Positions 1-8,712 of a DNA stretch of 64,000 nt are shown here, piece after piece; position 1 is the stretch's first letter, and each line of letters begins with the position of its first letter. Origin of the DNA: JBGPQJ01 sp963829485 (lineage in GTDB: Bacteria > Chloroflexota > Anaerolineae > Anaerolineales > Villigracilaceae). Location of the stretch: positions 669,206-733,205 of the forward strand of contig CAWHIK010000010.1 of NCBI GenBank assembly GCA_963829485.1, given 5' to 3'. Below the pieces are notes generated by a model that was not told the DNA's origin, did no database searches, and saw only the letters and a list, made by a program, of their open reading frames with translations. Both the position numbers and the translations under genes were made by a program.

Positions 1-112
1 TCCTTATACTCTCAGGAGTTATTCTGTAAATACTATAACCTGAATTTCCTCTGAGGACAATCGGCAAAAGAATATTACAGCTTTTATCCTGGCAATGCCG
101 CCTCCGTAAACC

Positions 113-601
113 TTACCCTTTCCAAGCTTCTTTTATTCTTTTATAGGTCTCATCGATCGTCTCGGGGAGCACTCGGACTTCTCCCACGGTGGACATGAAG
201 TTCGTGTCACCCGACCAGCGCGGCACGATATGAAGGTGAACATGCCCTGGCACGCCAGCGCCGGCAGCCTCCCCTATGTTCGCTCCGACATTGAACGCCT
301 GTGGCTTGTAGACCACTTTCAATGTGGCGATACTTTGCGAAACCAGCTCCATCATTTCACCGCGGGTATCGGGATCCAGCTCATCCAAATTGGCTCGATG
401 GATCAAGGGTGCGACCATCATATGCCCGCTTGTATAGGGAAACAGGTTCAAAAGGGCAAATGACAATTTCCCGCGGGCGATCACAAGATTCCCGGAATTG
501 TCCTGTTTGGCTTGAGCCAGGCAGAAAATGCAACCATCCTTCTCGTTACCTTTTGCGTTTTGGATGTATTTCATCCGCCAGGGGGAGAATAGTCGTTTCA
601 T
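113..601 (-). CDS. HIT-family nucleotide hydrolase/transferase (AP4A-type)
   Basis: Histidine-triad protein of 162 residues. The signature H-x-H-x-H is at residues 120-124 within GHVHLHIVPRW, and the N-terminal segment with LFSPWRMKYI followed by C24/C27 is typical of the ATP adenylyltransferase-like HIT branch. Members of this branch cleave dinucleoside polyphosphates or nucleoside phosphoramidates in the cytoplasm. It is intact and runs divergently from xseA, with a short shared upstream region. The exact substrate cannot be assigned from sequence. Confidence 0.9.
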   Translation of the reverse strand: MKRLFSPWRMKYIQNAKGNEKDGCIFCLAQAKQDNSGNLVIARGKLSFALLNLFPYTSGHMMVAPLIHRANLDELDPDTRGEMMELVSQSIATLKVVYKPQAFNVGANIGEAAGAGVPGHVHLHIVPRWSGDTNFMSTVGEVRVLPETIDETYKRIKEAWKG

Positions 602-712
602 GGATCCTCATTTGATTTCGTTTAACTCAGTGCTTTGGATTATAAAACAAATAGGCGCCGGAGAGTCTTTAACCATGTTGACATGCGTCTGATTGAAGAG
701 TATCCTCATCTC

Positions 713-1912
713 ATGAGCCAAATTCCGCTCTTCGAGACGACACCCCACTGGACGGTCACTGAACTGACCCGATACCTGCGGCAGGTGCTTGAATCTGACT
801 CCAGCCTTCAGGATGTCTGGGTGCAAGGGGAAATCTCCAATTTTTCGCGACCTTCATCCGGGCATATTTATTTTACGTTGAAGGATTCAGGATCATCCCT
901 TCGATGCGTGGTATGGAAGACCGATGCTTCGCGTCTGCGGCTCGCCCTGCAGGATGGGATAGCCGTTGAGGCGCACGGTGCTATAAGTGTATACGAAGTT
1001 GGGGGACAGTACCAACTCTATGTCAACCTGATCAAGCCAGTGGGGGAGGGTGTGCTTTTTCAGGAGTTCCTGCGGCTGAAGGCTTTGCTTGATGCCGAAG
1101 GGTTGTTCGATCCCGCTCGAAAACGTCCCATCCCGGAGCTGCCACATCGGATTGGGATCATCACCTCGCCCACGGGCGCTGCCCTGCGGGACATGCTCAA
1201 TACACTGCGTCGTCGGTTGCCGCTCGCGGAGGTGATCCTTGCTCCTTCGCCTGTTCAAGGGGATGACGCTCCCCCCAAGCTGGTGGCGGCCTTGAAAGTC
1301 ATGGACCGGCTCGGGCTGGATGTGATCCTCCTTGCCCGCGGCGGCGGTTCCATTGAAGACTTGTGGGCATTCAATGACGAAAGGGTGGTGAGGGCTGTCG
1401 CCGCGTCCGCAACTCCTGTGATCTGCGGAGTTGGGCATGAAACGGATTTCACGCTTGCTGACTTCGCCGCCGACCTTCGCGCGCCCACGCCCACCGCCGC
1501 TGCGGAATTAGCGACCCCCGTTTCAGCGGCTGATCTGATCGACTCATTGGATCAATCTCAGGAACGGTTGATTGGATCGCTCGAATTGTTATTGGATCGG
1601 TTCACATCAAAGTTGGAAACACTTGATTTTCGCTTGAAGCAATTTTCTCCATCCCGCCGGCTGCAAACGGACAGGCAGCGGGTGGACGAGATGAGCAGAA
1701 GGCTTGAGTCTGTGATTCGCCACAGACTGGAATTATCCACGTTGAAAGTTCAGGCTCACGAGCAAAGACTGAATGCTCTCAGTCCATTGGAAGTTCTAAA
1801 GCGTGGATTTGCCGTTGTAAATCGAACGAAGGATGGAAAACTCGTCCATTCTGTGAAGCAGGTGAAAGCTGGTGACGACCTGCAGATCAGGGTGTCTGGA
1901 CGGATCGTTTGA
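713..1912 (+). CDS. xseA: Exodeoxyribonuclease VII large subunit
   Basis: Large catalytic subunit of exonuclease VII, which degrades single-stranded DNA together with XseB. The N-terminal OB-fold (roughly residues 10-100) is followed by the catalytic domain with IGIITSPTGAA and the family motif ARGGGSIEDLWAFNDE, then a coiled-coil C-terminus. An open frame extends upstream to a TTG at 635. The ATG at 713, preceded by GAAGAG, gives the usual family N-terminus (SQIPLFE, about 399 aa) and is preferred. It is followed 40 bp later by xseB. Confidence 0.93.
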   Translation: MSQIPLFETTPHWTVTELTRYLRQVLESDSSLQDVWVQGEISNFSRPSSGHIYFTLKDSGSSLRCVVWKTDASRLRLALQDGIAVEAHGAISVYEVGGQYQLYVNLIKPVGEGVLFQEFLRLKALLDAEGLFDPARKRPIPELPHRIGIITSPTGAALRDMLNTLRRRLPLAEVILAPSPVQGDDAPPKLVAALKVMDRLGLDVILLARGGGSIEDLWAFNDERVVRAVAASATPVICGVGHETDFTLADFAADLRAPTPTAAAELATPVSAADLIDSLDQSQERLIGSLELLLDRFTSKLETLDFRLKQFSPSRRLQTDRQRVDEMSRRLESVIRHRLELSTLKVQAHEQRLNALSPLEVLKRGFAVVNRTKDGKLVHSVKQVKAGDDLQIRVSGRIV

Positions 1913-1952
1913 AACCAGCGTTGTTTCGAAAAAAGAAGGCAGGTAGATAATC

Positions 1953-2183
1953 ATGGCAAAACAAAAATCCGCGATGGACCTATCGTTTGAAGATGCCTCT
2001 AAAGAACTGGAGGCACTTGTCGCAGCTCTTGAAAGTGAGCAGAAAACTCTCGAAGAAGCAGTGGCATTATTTGAGCGGGGACAAGCGCTGGTCAAACGCT
2101 GCGCCGAATTGCTGGAGAAGGCAGAATTGAAAATCAAGGAGCTTTCAGGAGACAAGCTGGTTGACTACGAAGGCGATGCCTGA
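1953..2183 (+). CDS. xseB: Exodeoxyribonuclease VII small subunit
   Basis: Small subunit of 76 residues, almost entirely helical, with the family pattern SFEDASKELEALVAALES and a central L-E-E-A-V-x-L-F-E-R-G segment. It assembles with XseA into exonuclease VII. It sits directly downstream of xseA. Its stop codon overlaps the start of the next gene by one base (TGATG), indicating translational coupling. Confidence 0.93.
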   Translation: MAKQKSAMDLSFEDASKELEALVAALESEQKTLEEAVALFERGQALVKRCAELLEKAELKIKELSGDKLVDYEGDA

Positions 2184-2644
2184 TGGAATCGTCCAGCCTG
2201 ATAACCATTTTTCAAAACCAGATACTGGTGATGGCACTCATCACCTGGTTTATCGCCCAGGCGGTCAAGCCTTTCATCGGCTATCTGATCACCAGGGAAT
2301 TCGATTGGAAAATGTTCTTCAGCACCGGCGGTATGCCCAGCTCTCATTCCACCTTGGTTACCTCCGTGGCAGTTGGAGTGGGACTAATGGTCGGGTGGGC
2401 AACTCCTGTTTTTGCGGTTGCTGCAACGCTCGCGGTGGTTGTGATCTATGACGCAGCGGGTGTGCGCCGGCAGGCCGGGATTCATGCGCAGACGATCAAT
2501 CTCCTTGTGCAGGAAGTCCTTCAAGGACACCCGATATCGGATACACAGCTTCGGGAAGTGCTGGGGCATACGCCTATTGAAGTATTTGGCGGGATATTAT
2601 GGGGGAGCATCGCCACTTATACATTGTGGTACTTATGGTTGTGA
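2183..2644 (+). CDS. Divergent PAP2 family (YuiD/DUF212) membrane protein
   Basis: Integral membrane protein of 153 residues with about four hydrophobic helices. It carries the family motif GGMPSSHST (acid-phosphatase-like SSH core) and a YDAAGVRRQAG segment, both diagnostic of the YuiD/DUF212 branch of PAP2-like proteins. Its biochemical role is unknown. The start overlaps the xseB stop, so it is probably the third gene of an xseA-xseB-yuiD operon. It converges on murJ. Confidence 0.88.
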   Translation: MESSSLITIFQNQILVMALITWFIAQAVKPFIGYLITREFDWKMFFSTGGMPSSHSTLVTSVAVGVGLMVGWATPVFAVAATLAVVVIYDAAGVRRQAGIHAQTINLLVQEVLQGHPISDTQLREVLGHTPIEVFGGILWGSIATYTLWYLWL

Positions 2645-2658
2645 GCCGTCAGGCACTC

Positions 2659-4233
2659 TCAAGTCAACCGTTTCTTTAAATAACCCAGCATCGAACGAAG
2701 CTCCGGGACGCGCAGAATAACAAGGCATAATCCATAAGCAAGCGCTCCCAGTGCCATCCCACCCAGTCCGATCAGCCAAAGATTCATTTGCCCGCTCAGC
2801 TGAATCCACACAACCAGAGTGAAGCCCATGACAAGGCTTGCGATGGCCGCTGCCAGGAGACCTCGTCCAATGTGCGAACCCTGGATCCCCTGAAGCCGGT
2901 TGTGCATAAGGATATAAAGAATAGCTGCTTCGATCATGGTCGCGGTGGAGTTTGCCAAAGCTAATCCGCCGAGAGGCATCCATCCAGCCTTCGAAAATAA
3001 ATATGAAAAAGCTATACTAAAGACAATATTTAATCCCATCGCGATCGCGCCTATCTTGACCGGCGTTTTAGTGTCATGGAAGGCATAGAATGCCCTTGAG
3101 AGGATTTCCAAAATCGAGTGACCGATTAACCCCACTGTGAAGAACATCAATGCCCAGGCAGTCATTTCCGCGTATTGACGGGTGAACTCCCCCCGCTCGA
3201 ATAACATGGATACGATAACCTGCCGGAGCATGATCAGACCAACCGTTGCAGGGAGCGCCAGCAGGATCACACCACGGAGAGTCGCTGCCAGAGATGAGCG
3301 GATTCCATCGATATCGTTCCGTGCCACCTGAGCGGAAAAGGTCGGCATGGCAGCCGTTGCGATCGATTGGGCAATCGCAGCCTGGGCGACGAGCATCAGT
3401 GCGAATCCGTAGGTCAACGTGGTCACACTGCCTTCTGCCATCCACGACGCGAGCCAGATATTCACCCAGAAATTTATCTGTACAATCGCCACGCCCAGGA
3501 CGCGGGGTCCCATCAGGCGCAGGACTTCCCGGACAGCCGGGTTATCGAGCCCTAGGTCCGGCAGATAGGAACGCCCATTTAACTTGAGGATTGCAGGAAC
3601 CTGGATTAGCAAATGCAAGCTGGCGCCCAGCAACACTCCCCAGGCGAGTCCATCCACCCCCAAAGTGGGCACTAAAAACAATACGCCAAGGATGATGCCA
3701 ATGGAATACATGGACGGCGCAAGGGCGGGGATTAGAAAAACCTGGTGGGCGTTGAGAATTCCCATTAGCAATCCGCTAACGCCAAAAATGACCACGGAGG
3801 GGAGCATGATCCGCATCAAGTGGATGGTAAGCTGCTCCAGGCTGGGGTCATCCGCGAAACCGGAAGCCAGCAGGTAGCGGACGATCTGGGGGGCAAAGAT
3901 CGCGGCGAGAAGCGCGAGAAAACTTAACGAAATGATGACCAAGTTCCCCACTCCGGAAGCCAGTTTCCAGGCGGATTTTCGATCGTCTTTAACCAGAAAT
4001 CCGGTGAACGTGGGGATGAACGCCGAGCTGAGAGCGCCGCCAGCGACGAGTACAAAAAGCGTTTCAGCGACGCGGTTGGCGGCGATGAAGGGATCCAGCA
4101 CGGTGCCTGCGTCAAACGCACCTGCGACAAGGATAATTCGCACCAGGCCGATGATCTGCCCGATGACCAGGGCGATCATCACCGTGCCGGCAGCGCGGGC
4201 AATCTGGCGGTTTGCGGACGATTGTTCCATCAC
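2659..4233 (-). CDS. murJ: Lipid II flippase MurJ (MviN family)
   Basis: Polytopic membrane protein of 524 residues with the MviN/MurJ pattern of about 14 helices. The N-terminus includes the conserved region around FDAGTVLDPFIAANRVAETLF, and the middle contains LSRAFYAFHDTKTPVKIG. MurJ moves lipid II across the cytoplasmic membrane for peptidoglycan synthesis. It is intact and divergent from the PLD-family lipoprotein gene, with start codons only about 25 bp apart, so promoters must overlap. Confidence 0.93.
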   Translation of the reverse strand: MMEQSSANRQIARAAGTVMIALVIGQIIGLVRIILVAGAFDAGTVLDPFIAANRVAETLFVLVAGGALSSAFIPTFTGFLVKDDRKSAWKLASGVGNLVIISLSFLALLAAIFAPQIVRYLLASGFADDPSLEQLTIHLMRIMLPSVVIFGVSGLLMGILNAHQVFLIPALAPSMYSIGIILGVLFLVPTLGVDGLAWGVLLGASLHLLIQVPAILKLNGRSYLPDLGLDNPAVREVLRLMGPRVLGVAIVQINFWVNIWLASWMAEGSVTTLTYGFALMLVAQAAIAQSIATAAMPTFSAQVARNDIDGIRSSLAATLRGVILLALPATVGLIMLRQVIVSMLFERGEFTRQYAEMTAWALMFFTVGLIGHSILEILSRAFYAFHDTKTPVKIGAIAMGLNIVFSIAFSYLFSKAGWMPLGGLALANSTATMIEAAILYILMHNRLQGIQGSHIGRGLLAAAIASLVMGFTLVVWIQLSGQMNLWLIGLGGMALGALAYGLCLVILRVPELRSMLGYLKKRLT

Positions 4234-4258
4234 GAAGAAAGATTATAACAGTCTGGTT

Positions 4259-5410
4259 ATGAAAATTGAGACGACGTATAATGAGCGGAAAAGGAGAACG
4301 ACATTGAGAATACTCTTCCGATTATCGGTCTATGCATTTTTCGTGTTTGTCGTTGCCTGCACACCCGTCGAGGTGCCTTCTGAAATTCCACTCACACCTG
4401 TGCCGACGTCCCAGGCTCCTGAGGAGATTCCTTTGCAGGTAGGTTTCGGTTTCGACGGAGGCTGGTATCAAGTTTATTTCACCGACCCGGGCAATTCCTT
4501 TTCAGACCAACTGAGCGGTGGGGTGGATGGTCCGCTTGTCGAAGCGATAAACTCTGCCCGGCAGAGTGTGGATGTCGCTGTGTACAGCTTGAGTTTGAAC
4601 AGCATTCGAAATGCGTTGATCGACGCCTATCGCCGTGGAGTCGCTGTGCGTGTCGTTATGGAAAGTGAGAATATGGACCGCTCCGACCCGCAGAAACTGA
4701 TCGAGGCTGGCGTGCCGGTGGTAGGAGACCGCCGCGAAGGTCTGATGCATAACAAATTCGTTGTGGTCGATCGCTCGGAGGTCTGGACCGGCTCCATGAA
4801 TTTTACCGAGGGTGGAGCTTATTCTGATAACAATAATCTTGTCCGCATCCTGTCCACCCAGCTGGCTGAAAACTACACAACGGAATTCGAAGAAATGTTC
4901 TTAAGCGATATCTATGGATCTGAGCAGGGCGTCGTAACACCAAATCCTGTGGTCCGAGTTAATGAAGTAAGAATGGACAATTACTTTTCTCCTGATGATG
5001 GCACCGCAAAGCGGATGAATGAGTTGCTTAACAATGCGAGTGAAAGCATCCATTTCCTGGCGTATTCATTTACCAATGATGAGTTCGGTCAAATCCTCAT
5101 TCAAAAAGCAGCTAATGGTTTGGAAATATCGGGAGTGATGGAAGAGGAACAGGTCAACTCGAATCAGGGTACCGAATATGATCCGCTCAGCCAGGCAGGA
5201 ATCGATGTGAGATTGGATGGCAACCCGGAATTGATGCATCATAAAGTATTTATCATCGATGGGAAAGTGGTCATCCTGGGCTCGTATAATTTCAGCAAGA
5301 ACGCTGAAGAGAATAATGACGAGAATACGTTGATCATTTTTGATCAAGCCATCGCAGAATTGTACCTTTCAGAATTTCAACGTATTTACGACCAGTCCCA
5401 GAACCCCTAA
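4259..5410 (+). CDS. Phospholipase D-family (HKD) lipoprotein, possible nuclease
   Basis: Protein of about 383 residues starting at ATG 4259; the open frame extends further upstream only inside the antisense of murJ. A hydrophobic N-terminus ends in a lipobox (VVAC), followed by a Pro/Thr-rich linker. Two HKD motifs are intact: HNKFVVVD...GSMNF near residue 164 and HHKVFIID...GSYNF near residue 328. This two-domain layout occurs in PLD-type nucleases and transphosphatidylases. Predicted to be anchored outside the cytoplasmic membrane. Substrate is unknown. Confidence 0.88.
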   Translation: MKIETTYNERKRRTTLRILFRLSVYAFFVFVVACTPVEVPSEIPLTPVPTSQAPEEIPLQVGFGFDGGWYQVYFTDPGNSFSDQLSGGVDGPLVEAINSARQSVDVAVYSLSLNSIRNALIDAYRRGVAVRVVMESENMDRSDPQKLIEAGVPVVGDRREGLMHNKFVVVDRSEVWTGSMNFTEGGAYSDNNNLVRILSTQLAENYTTEFEEMFLSDIYGSEQGVVTPNPVVRVNEVRMDNYFSPDDGTAKRMNELLNNASESIHFLAYSFTNDEFGQILIQKAANGLEISGVMEEEQVNSNQGTEYDPLSQAGIDVRLDGNPELMHHKVFIIDGKVVILGSYNFSKNAEENNDENTLIIFDQAIAELYLSEFQRIYDQSQNP

Positions 5411-5430
5411 ACTCAAGTTGTCGTATAGCC

Positions 5431-5465
5431 AAACAGAGTGAAGGAATCTTCACTCTGTTTTCTTT
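5431..5465 (+). terminator. Intrinsic terminator after the PLD-family gene
   Basis: A perfect 13-bp inverted repeat (AAACAGAGTGAAG and its complement) around the 4-nt loop GAAT, followed by a short T-rich run. It lies 20 bp after the stop codon. Confidence 0.85.
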
Positions 5466-5543
5466 ATGCCCGTAACTTTTCACCCCAATAAGCGACAAAA
5501 CTGATGAAACCTATCCAATCCGTTAGTAGTTCAAGGAGAAAAA

Positions 5544-6705
5544 ATGAACAAGTTTTCCCGCTTTATCCTTATCAGTGTCTTCTCTCTGGCAGCGATTTTT
5601 CTGGCAGCCTGCAATGCAGCGCTTCCGGCCGGTGCGGAGGCAAGTGTCTCGCAGGATGGACAAAGCGCCCAGGTGGAATTCACCGGTGTTGTGGACTCGA
5701 TTTCTGCTGACCAGTGGGTGGTCTCCGGGCAAACCTTATTGGTGAATGCCCAGACGATCATCGATGGCGTTTTTGCTGCAGGTGATTCGGTAAAAGTCAA
5801 TGCAACCATCACGTCCGATGGTGCAGTAACTGCCAATAAACTTGAATCTCCATCAGCCGATGATTCAGTCTCAAGTGCAGATGACTCGCAACCATTACCT
5901 GGCACGTTTGATGATAGCGGAAATGAGTATTATGGTCTGGTAGAAACGATTTCCGCAGACTCATGGTCGGTAAGTGGACAGACTTTCGCAGTCAATGCCC
6001 AGACGGAATTCAAGAACAATATTCTGGTCGGGGATTCAGTCAAAGTCCATTTTGTGGTCAACAGCGACGGCACTTATACTGCCACGGAGATCGAATTGGC
6101 TGTGGATCAGGCACAGGATGATTTCGCAGAACAACTCAAGCGACCAGGAAATAACCGGCAAAGTGGAAGCCTTTACCCCCGAAGCATGGACTGTCAAAGG
6201 CCAGGAATTCAAGATCGACGCGCAGACAGAGATCAAGGATAACATCCTGCTGGGTGACGTGGTGAAAGTCCACTACTTTGTGAATGCGGACGGTTCGTTC
6301 ACTGCCAGGGAAATCGAACTGGCTGGTAACAACCAGGCTCACAACTCGGAGAAGAAACTGACCGGTGTCCTTCAGCAATTGTCCTCCACCCAGGCTACCA
6401 TCGGCGGTGTAGTGGTCCTGATCACGGACCAAACAATACTCGACAGCGGGCTGGTTATCGGTGAAATGGTCAAAGCGGAAGTGGTGACCAACCCGGATGG
6501 CAGCATGACCGCCCTGGAGATAGAAACCTTCAATAACTCCAATTCGGGAAATGACGATAACGGTGGTTCGGGTAACTCCGGCAAAGGCAGCGGGAACAGC
6601 GGTTCCGGTTCAAACAGTGGTTCTGGAAGCGATGACTCTGATGACAGCGACGATGACCAAGGTGGTACTCCTGAACCTGGTGATGACAATGGCGGTGATA
6701 ATTAA
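5544..6705 (+). CDS. Lipoprotein with four DUF5666-type repeats (one frameshift)
   Basis: Secreted lipoprotein with lipobox LAAC near residue 22. Four copies of a roughly 60-residue beta-rich repeat follow the pattern G-V-V-x-S-I-S...V-x-G...T-x-I...G-D-x-V-K-V...D-G...T-A-x-x-I-E, as in DUF5666 proteins. A low-complexity Gly/Ser/Asp tail ends the protein. Repeats 1-2 are in one frame and 3-4 in the next; the shift (+1) lies near 6130-6150, after which homology continues smoothly. Function is unknown. The same domain occurs in the anti-sigma-like protein two genes downstream, suggesting a shared ligand or envelope role. Confidence 0.8.
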
Positions 6706-6727
6706 GAAACCGCAACAAGGAATGGAT

Positions 6728-6751
6728 CCCTCACCCCGAAAGGGGTGGGGG
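6728..6751 (+). terminator. GC-rich hairpin, possible terminator
   Basis: A 10-bp stem (one G-T pair), CCCTCACCCC pairing with GGGGTGGGGG around a GAAA tetraloop, lies between the DUF5666 lipoprotein and the sigma factor. No T-run follows, so termination is uncertain. A TGG-TATACT sequence at 6771-6779 could be an extended -10 for the sigma gene. Confidence 0.4.
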
Positions 6752-6824
6752 ATTATGGCTTGGTCTGTGATGGTATACTCTGCTGGAAAGACTAAAATCA
6801 CGTCCTTACAAATCCATTCCGATC

Positions 6825-7367
6825 ATGCCGAACCCAGAAGAAAAACAGGAACTCGATGGTTTACAGCGGCTCGATCCGCAGGTGATCAGTTCGATTTTCG
6901 ATCGCTATTTTCCCATTGTGTTCCGTTACGCCAGGTATCGCGTGAGTGATGTTGCCCAGGCGGAAGATATCGCAAGCGATGTTTTTGTCAGGCTGCTTGA
7001 GGCTGCACGGAATGGAAAGGGACCCGAATCCAATATCAAGGCGTGGCTGCTCGGTACAGCGTCTCATGCGGTCAACGATCACCATCGAGGCAAATACCGG
7101 CACCCGACAGAGGATATCTCCGAATCCATTCAAGACCATCAGGCTACTCCTGCCGAGACGTCCGAACACCGTGACCGGCAACGAAGGATCCGCAGGGCGA
7201 TGGAACAATTGACACCCGAGCAGCAGCATGTGATCGCCCTTCGATTTGGGCAGGAGTTGTCTCTGGAAGAGACTGCTGTCATTTTGAAGAAGAATGTGAA
7301 TGCAGTTAAGCAGCTTCAGCTCCGTGCATTGGCTGCGCTAAATCGGCAGATGGATGAAACATTATGA
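6825..7367 (+). CDS. ECF-type RNA polymerase sigma factor
   Basis: Sigma-70 family factor of 180 residues. Region 2 (about residues 20-90) contains FDRYFPIVFRYARYRV and the AEDIASDVFVRLLEA core. Region 4 (about residues 120-175) has the helix-turn-helix LTPEQQHVIALRFGQELSLEETAVILKK cut here into LTPEQQHVIALRF and LSLEETAVIL. It lacks extra domains, as in ECF factors. Its stop overlaps the start of the downstream membrane protein (ATGA), the standard arrangement for a sigma/anti-sigma pair. Confidence 0.92.
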   Translation: MPNPEEKQELDGLQRLDPQVISSIFDRYFPIVFRYARYRVSDVAQAEDIASDVFVRLLEAARNGKGPESNIKAWLLGTASHAVNDHHRGKYRHPTEDISESIQDHQATPAETSEHRDRQRRIRRAMEQLTPEQQHVIALRFGQELSLEETAVILKKNVNAVKQLQLRALAALNRQMDETL

Positions 7368-8577
7368 GTGACAACCTCTACACTATTCTGGATAATTGCC
7401 TCACCATGCTGGATCAAGGTTCCGACCTGGAGTCCTGCCTGTCACGCTATCCGGAATATGCTGCCGAACTTCGTCCGCTCCTGCTGGCTTCATTGGATGC
7501 CGCGACGCTGGTCGATATAGATATTTCGCCGGAAGTAATCCGCAGGAACAAGTCCCGGGTTCTCAACACAGCCGCAGAGATGCGTGAACAAAAAGCTTCA
7601 AAAAAGGCGGTCTTTTTCCTTCCGGTCAGGCGAGTTTTTCGATTGAGCTTTGCTGCATTGATCACTCTGATCCTGATTGCCGGCATTGGTGGAACAGGGT
7701 TGGTCCAGGCTTCCACGGTTTCGCTGCCAGGCGACCAGTTTTACCCCATTAAATTGACCTGGGAAAGCATCCTCTTGAAATTGGCGGTCTCCCAGGCGAA
7801 CCGTGATGAACTCGAGGACCGCTTTGAGCAGGAACGTGTGGAGGAAATCGAGGGTCTTCTCACGGAAATGCGCTCTGAGAAGGTTAAGTTCTATGGCCAG
7901 GTGGAAGGCATCTTCCCTGACCAAATAATCGTTTCGGGGATCACAGTGTTGATCACGCCCGACACTAGGATCGATGGTGATGTCCTGATGAACACGTGGG
8001 TGCGGGTGGAGGGACATACGACTTCAGCCGGGTCGGTTCGAGCTGAAAAAATAAAAGTTGAAAACAGTCAGGAACAAGGTGGAGTGGAAGATCAGGATTC
8101 ATCTTCGAGCGGAGATGATACTCAAAAAGAAGGTGGCAAATCTGGAGATAATAGCCCCGACCCCATCTTCGTCTCCGGAAAATGAAGAAGAGGATTCTCC
8201 GGAACCGGAACAAACCGAGGATCAAGCTACGAAGGGATCCGGTTCCGATGACGATCAAAAAACACCGAAGCCCATTTCGTTTGAAATTGAAGGGACAGCA
8301 GCAAATTACAACGGCGGTACCCTATCGGTTGGGAATAAGTTGATCTTTATCGTCCCAGAGACTGAATTACGAGGCAACCTGGCAGACGGATCTCGCGTGT
8401 CGATTCGCGGATATGTGAACGAGGATGGTGCATTGATTGCTCTCCGAATTGAGGTGAAATCCAATCCAGATTCCGGAGGTAGCGGAGGCGGAAGTGGGGG
8501 AGGGTCGGGGAGACTCCGGCGGAGATGACGACGACCCCACAAAAACTCCCGATCCGGATGAGACCCCGGATGATTAA
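7364..8577 (+). CDS. Putative anti-sigma / DUF5667-DUF5666 membrane protein (two frameshifts)
   Basis: The N-terminal cytoplasmic part has the Chloroflexota-type motif LDQGSDLESCLSRYPEYAAE. One transmembrane helix lies near residues 88-108, followed by a DUF5667-like segment (LPGDQFYPIKLTWE) and a DUF5666-like domain (about residues 165-230). A Pro/Glu/Ser linker, a second DUF5666-like domain and an acidic tail follow. Reading frame changes by +1 near the C-run at 8155-8158 and again near the G-run at 8507-8510; the last frame ends with an acidic tail at 8577. Coupled to the sigma gene by a 4-bp overlap, so an anti-sigma role is inferred. Confidence 0.75.
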
Positions 8578-8712
8578 GGAAAGCGATCTCCAAAGCAGCT
8601 GCGAAAAACCTTGTGCAGCTGCTTGATTTTTACGTACTTAAGATGATTGCCTTTTTCTCCAAACTGGGGTAAATTTTGAAGAACCAATCCTTTACTGAGG
8701 CTGACGACAATC

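Noticed and set aside
635..712. Longer xseA N-terminus from TTG 635
   Set aside because: The extra 26 residues do not resemble the family; ATG 713 gives the normal start.
3932..4258. Upstream extension of the PLD-family lipoprotein
   Set aside because: It lies wholly antisense to murJ and would bury the lipoprotein signal, which starts properly at 4259.
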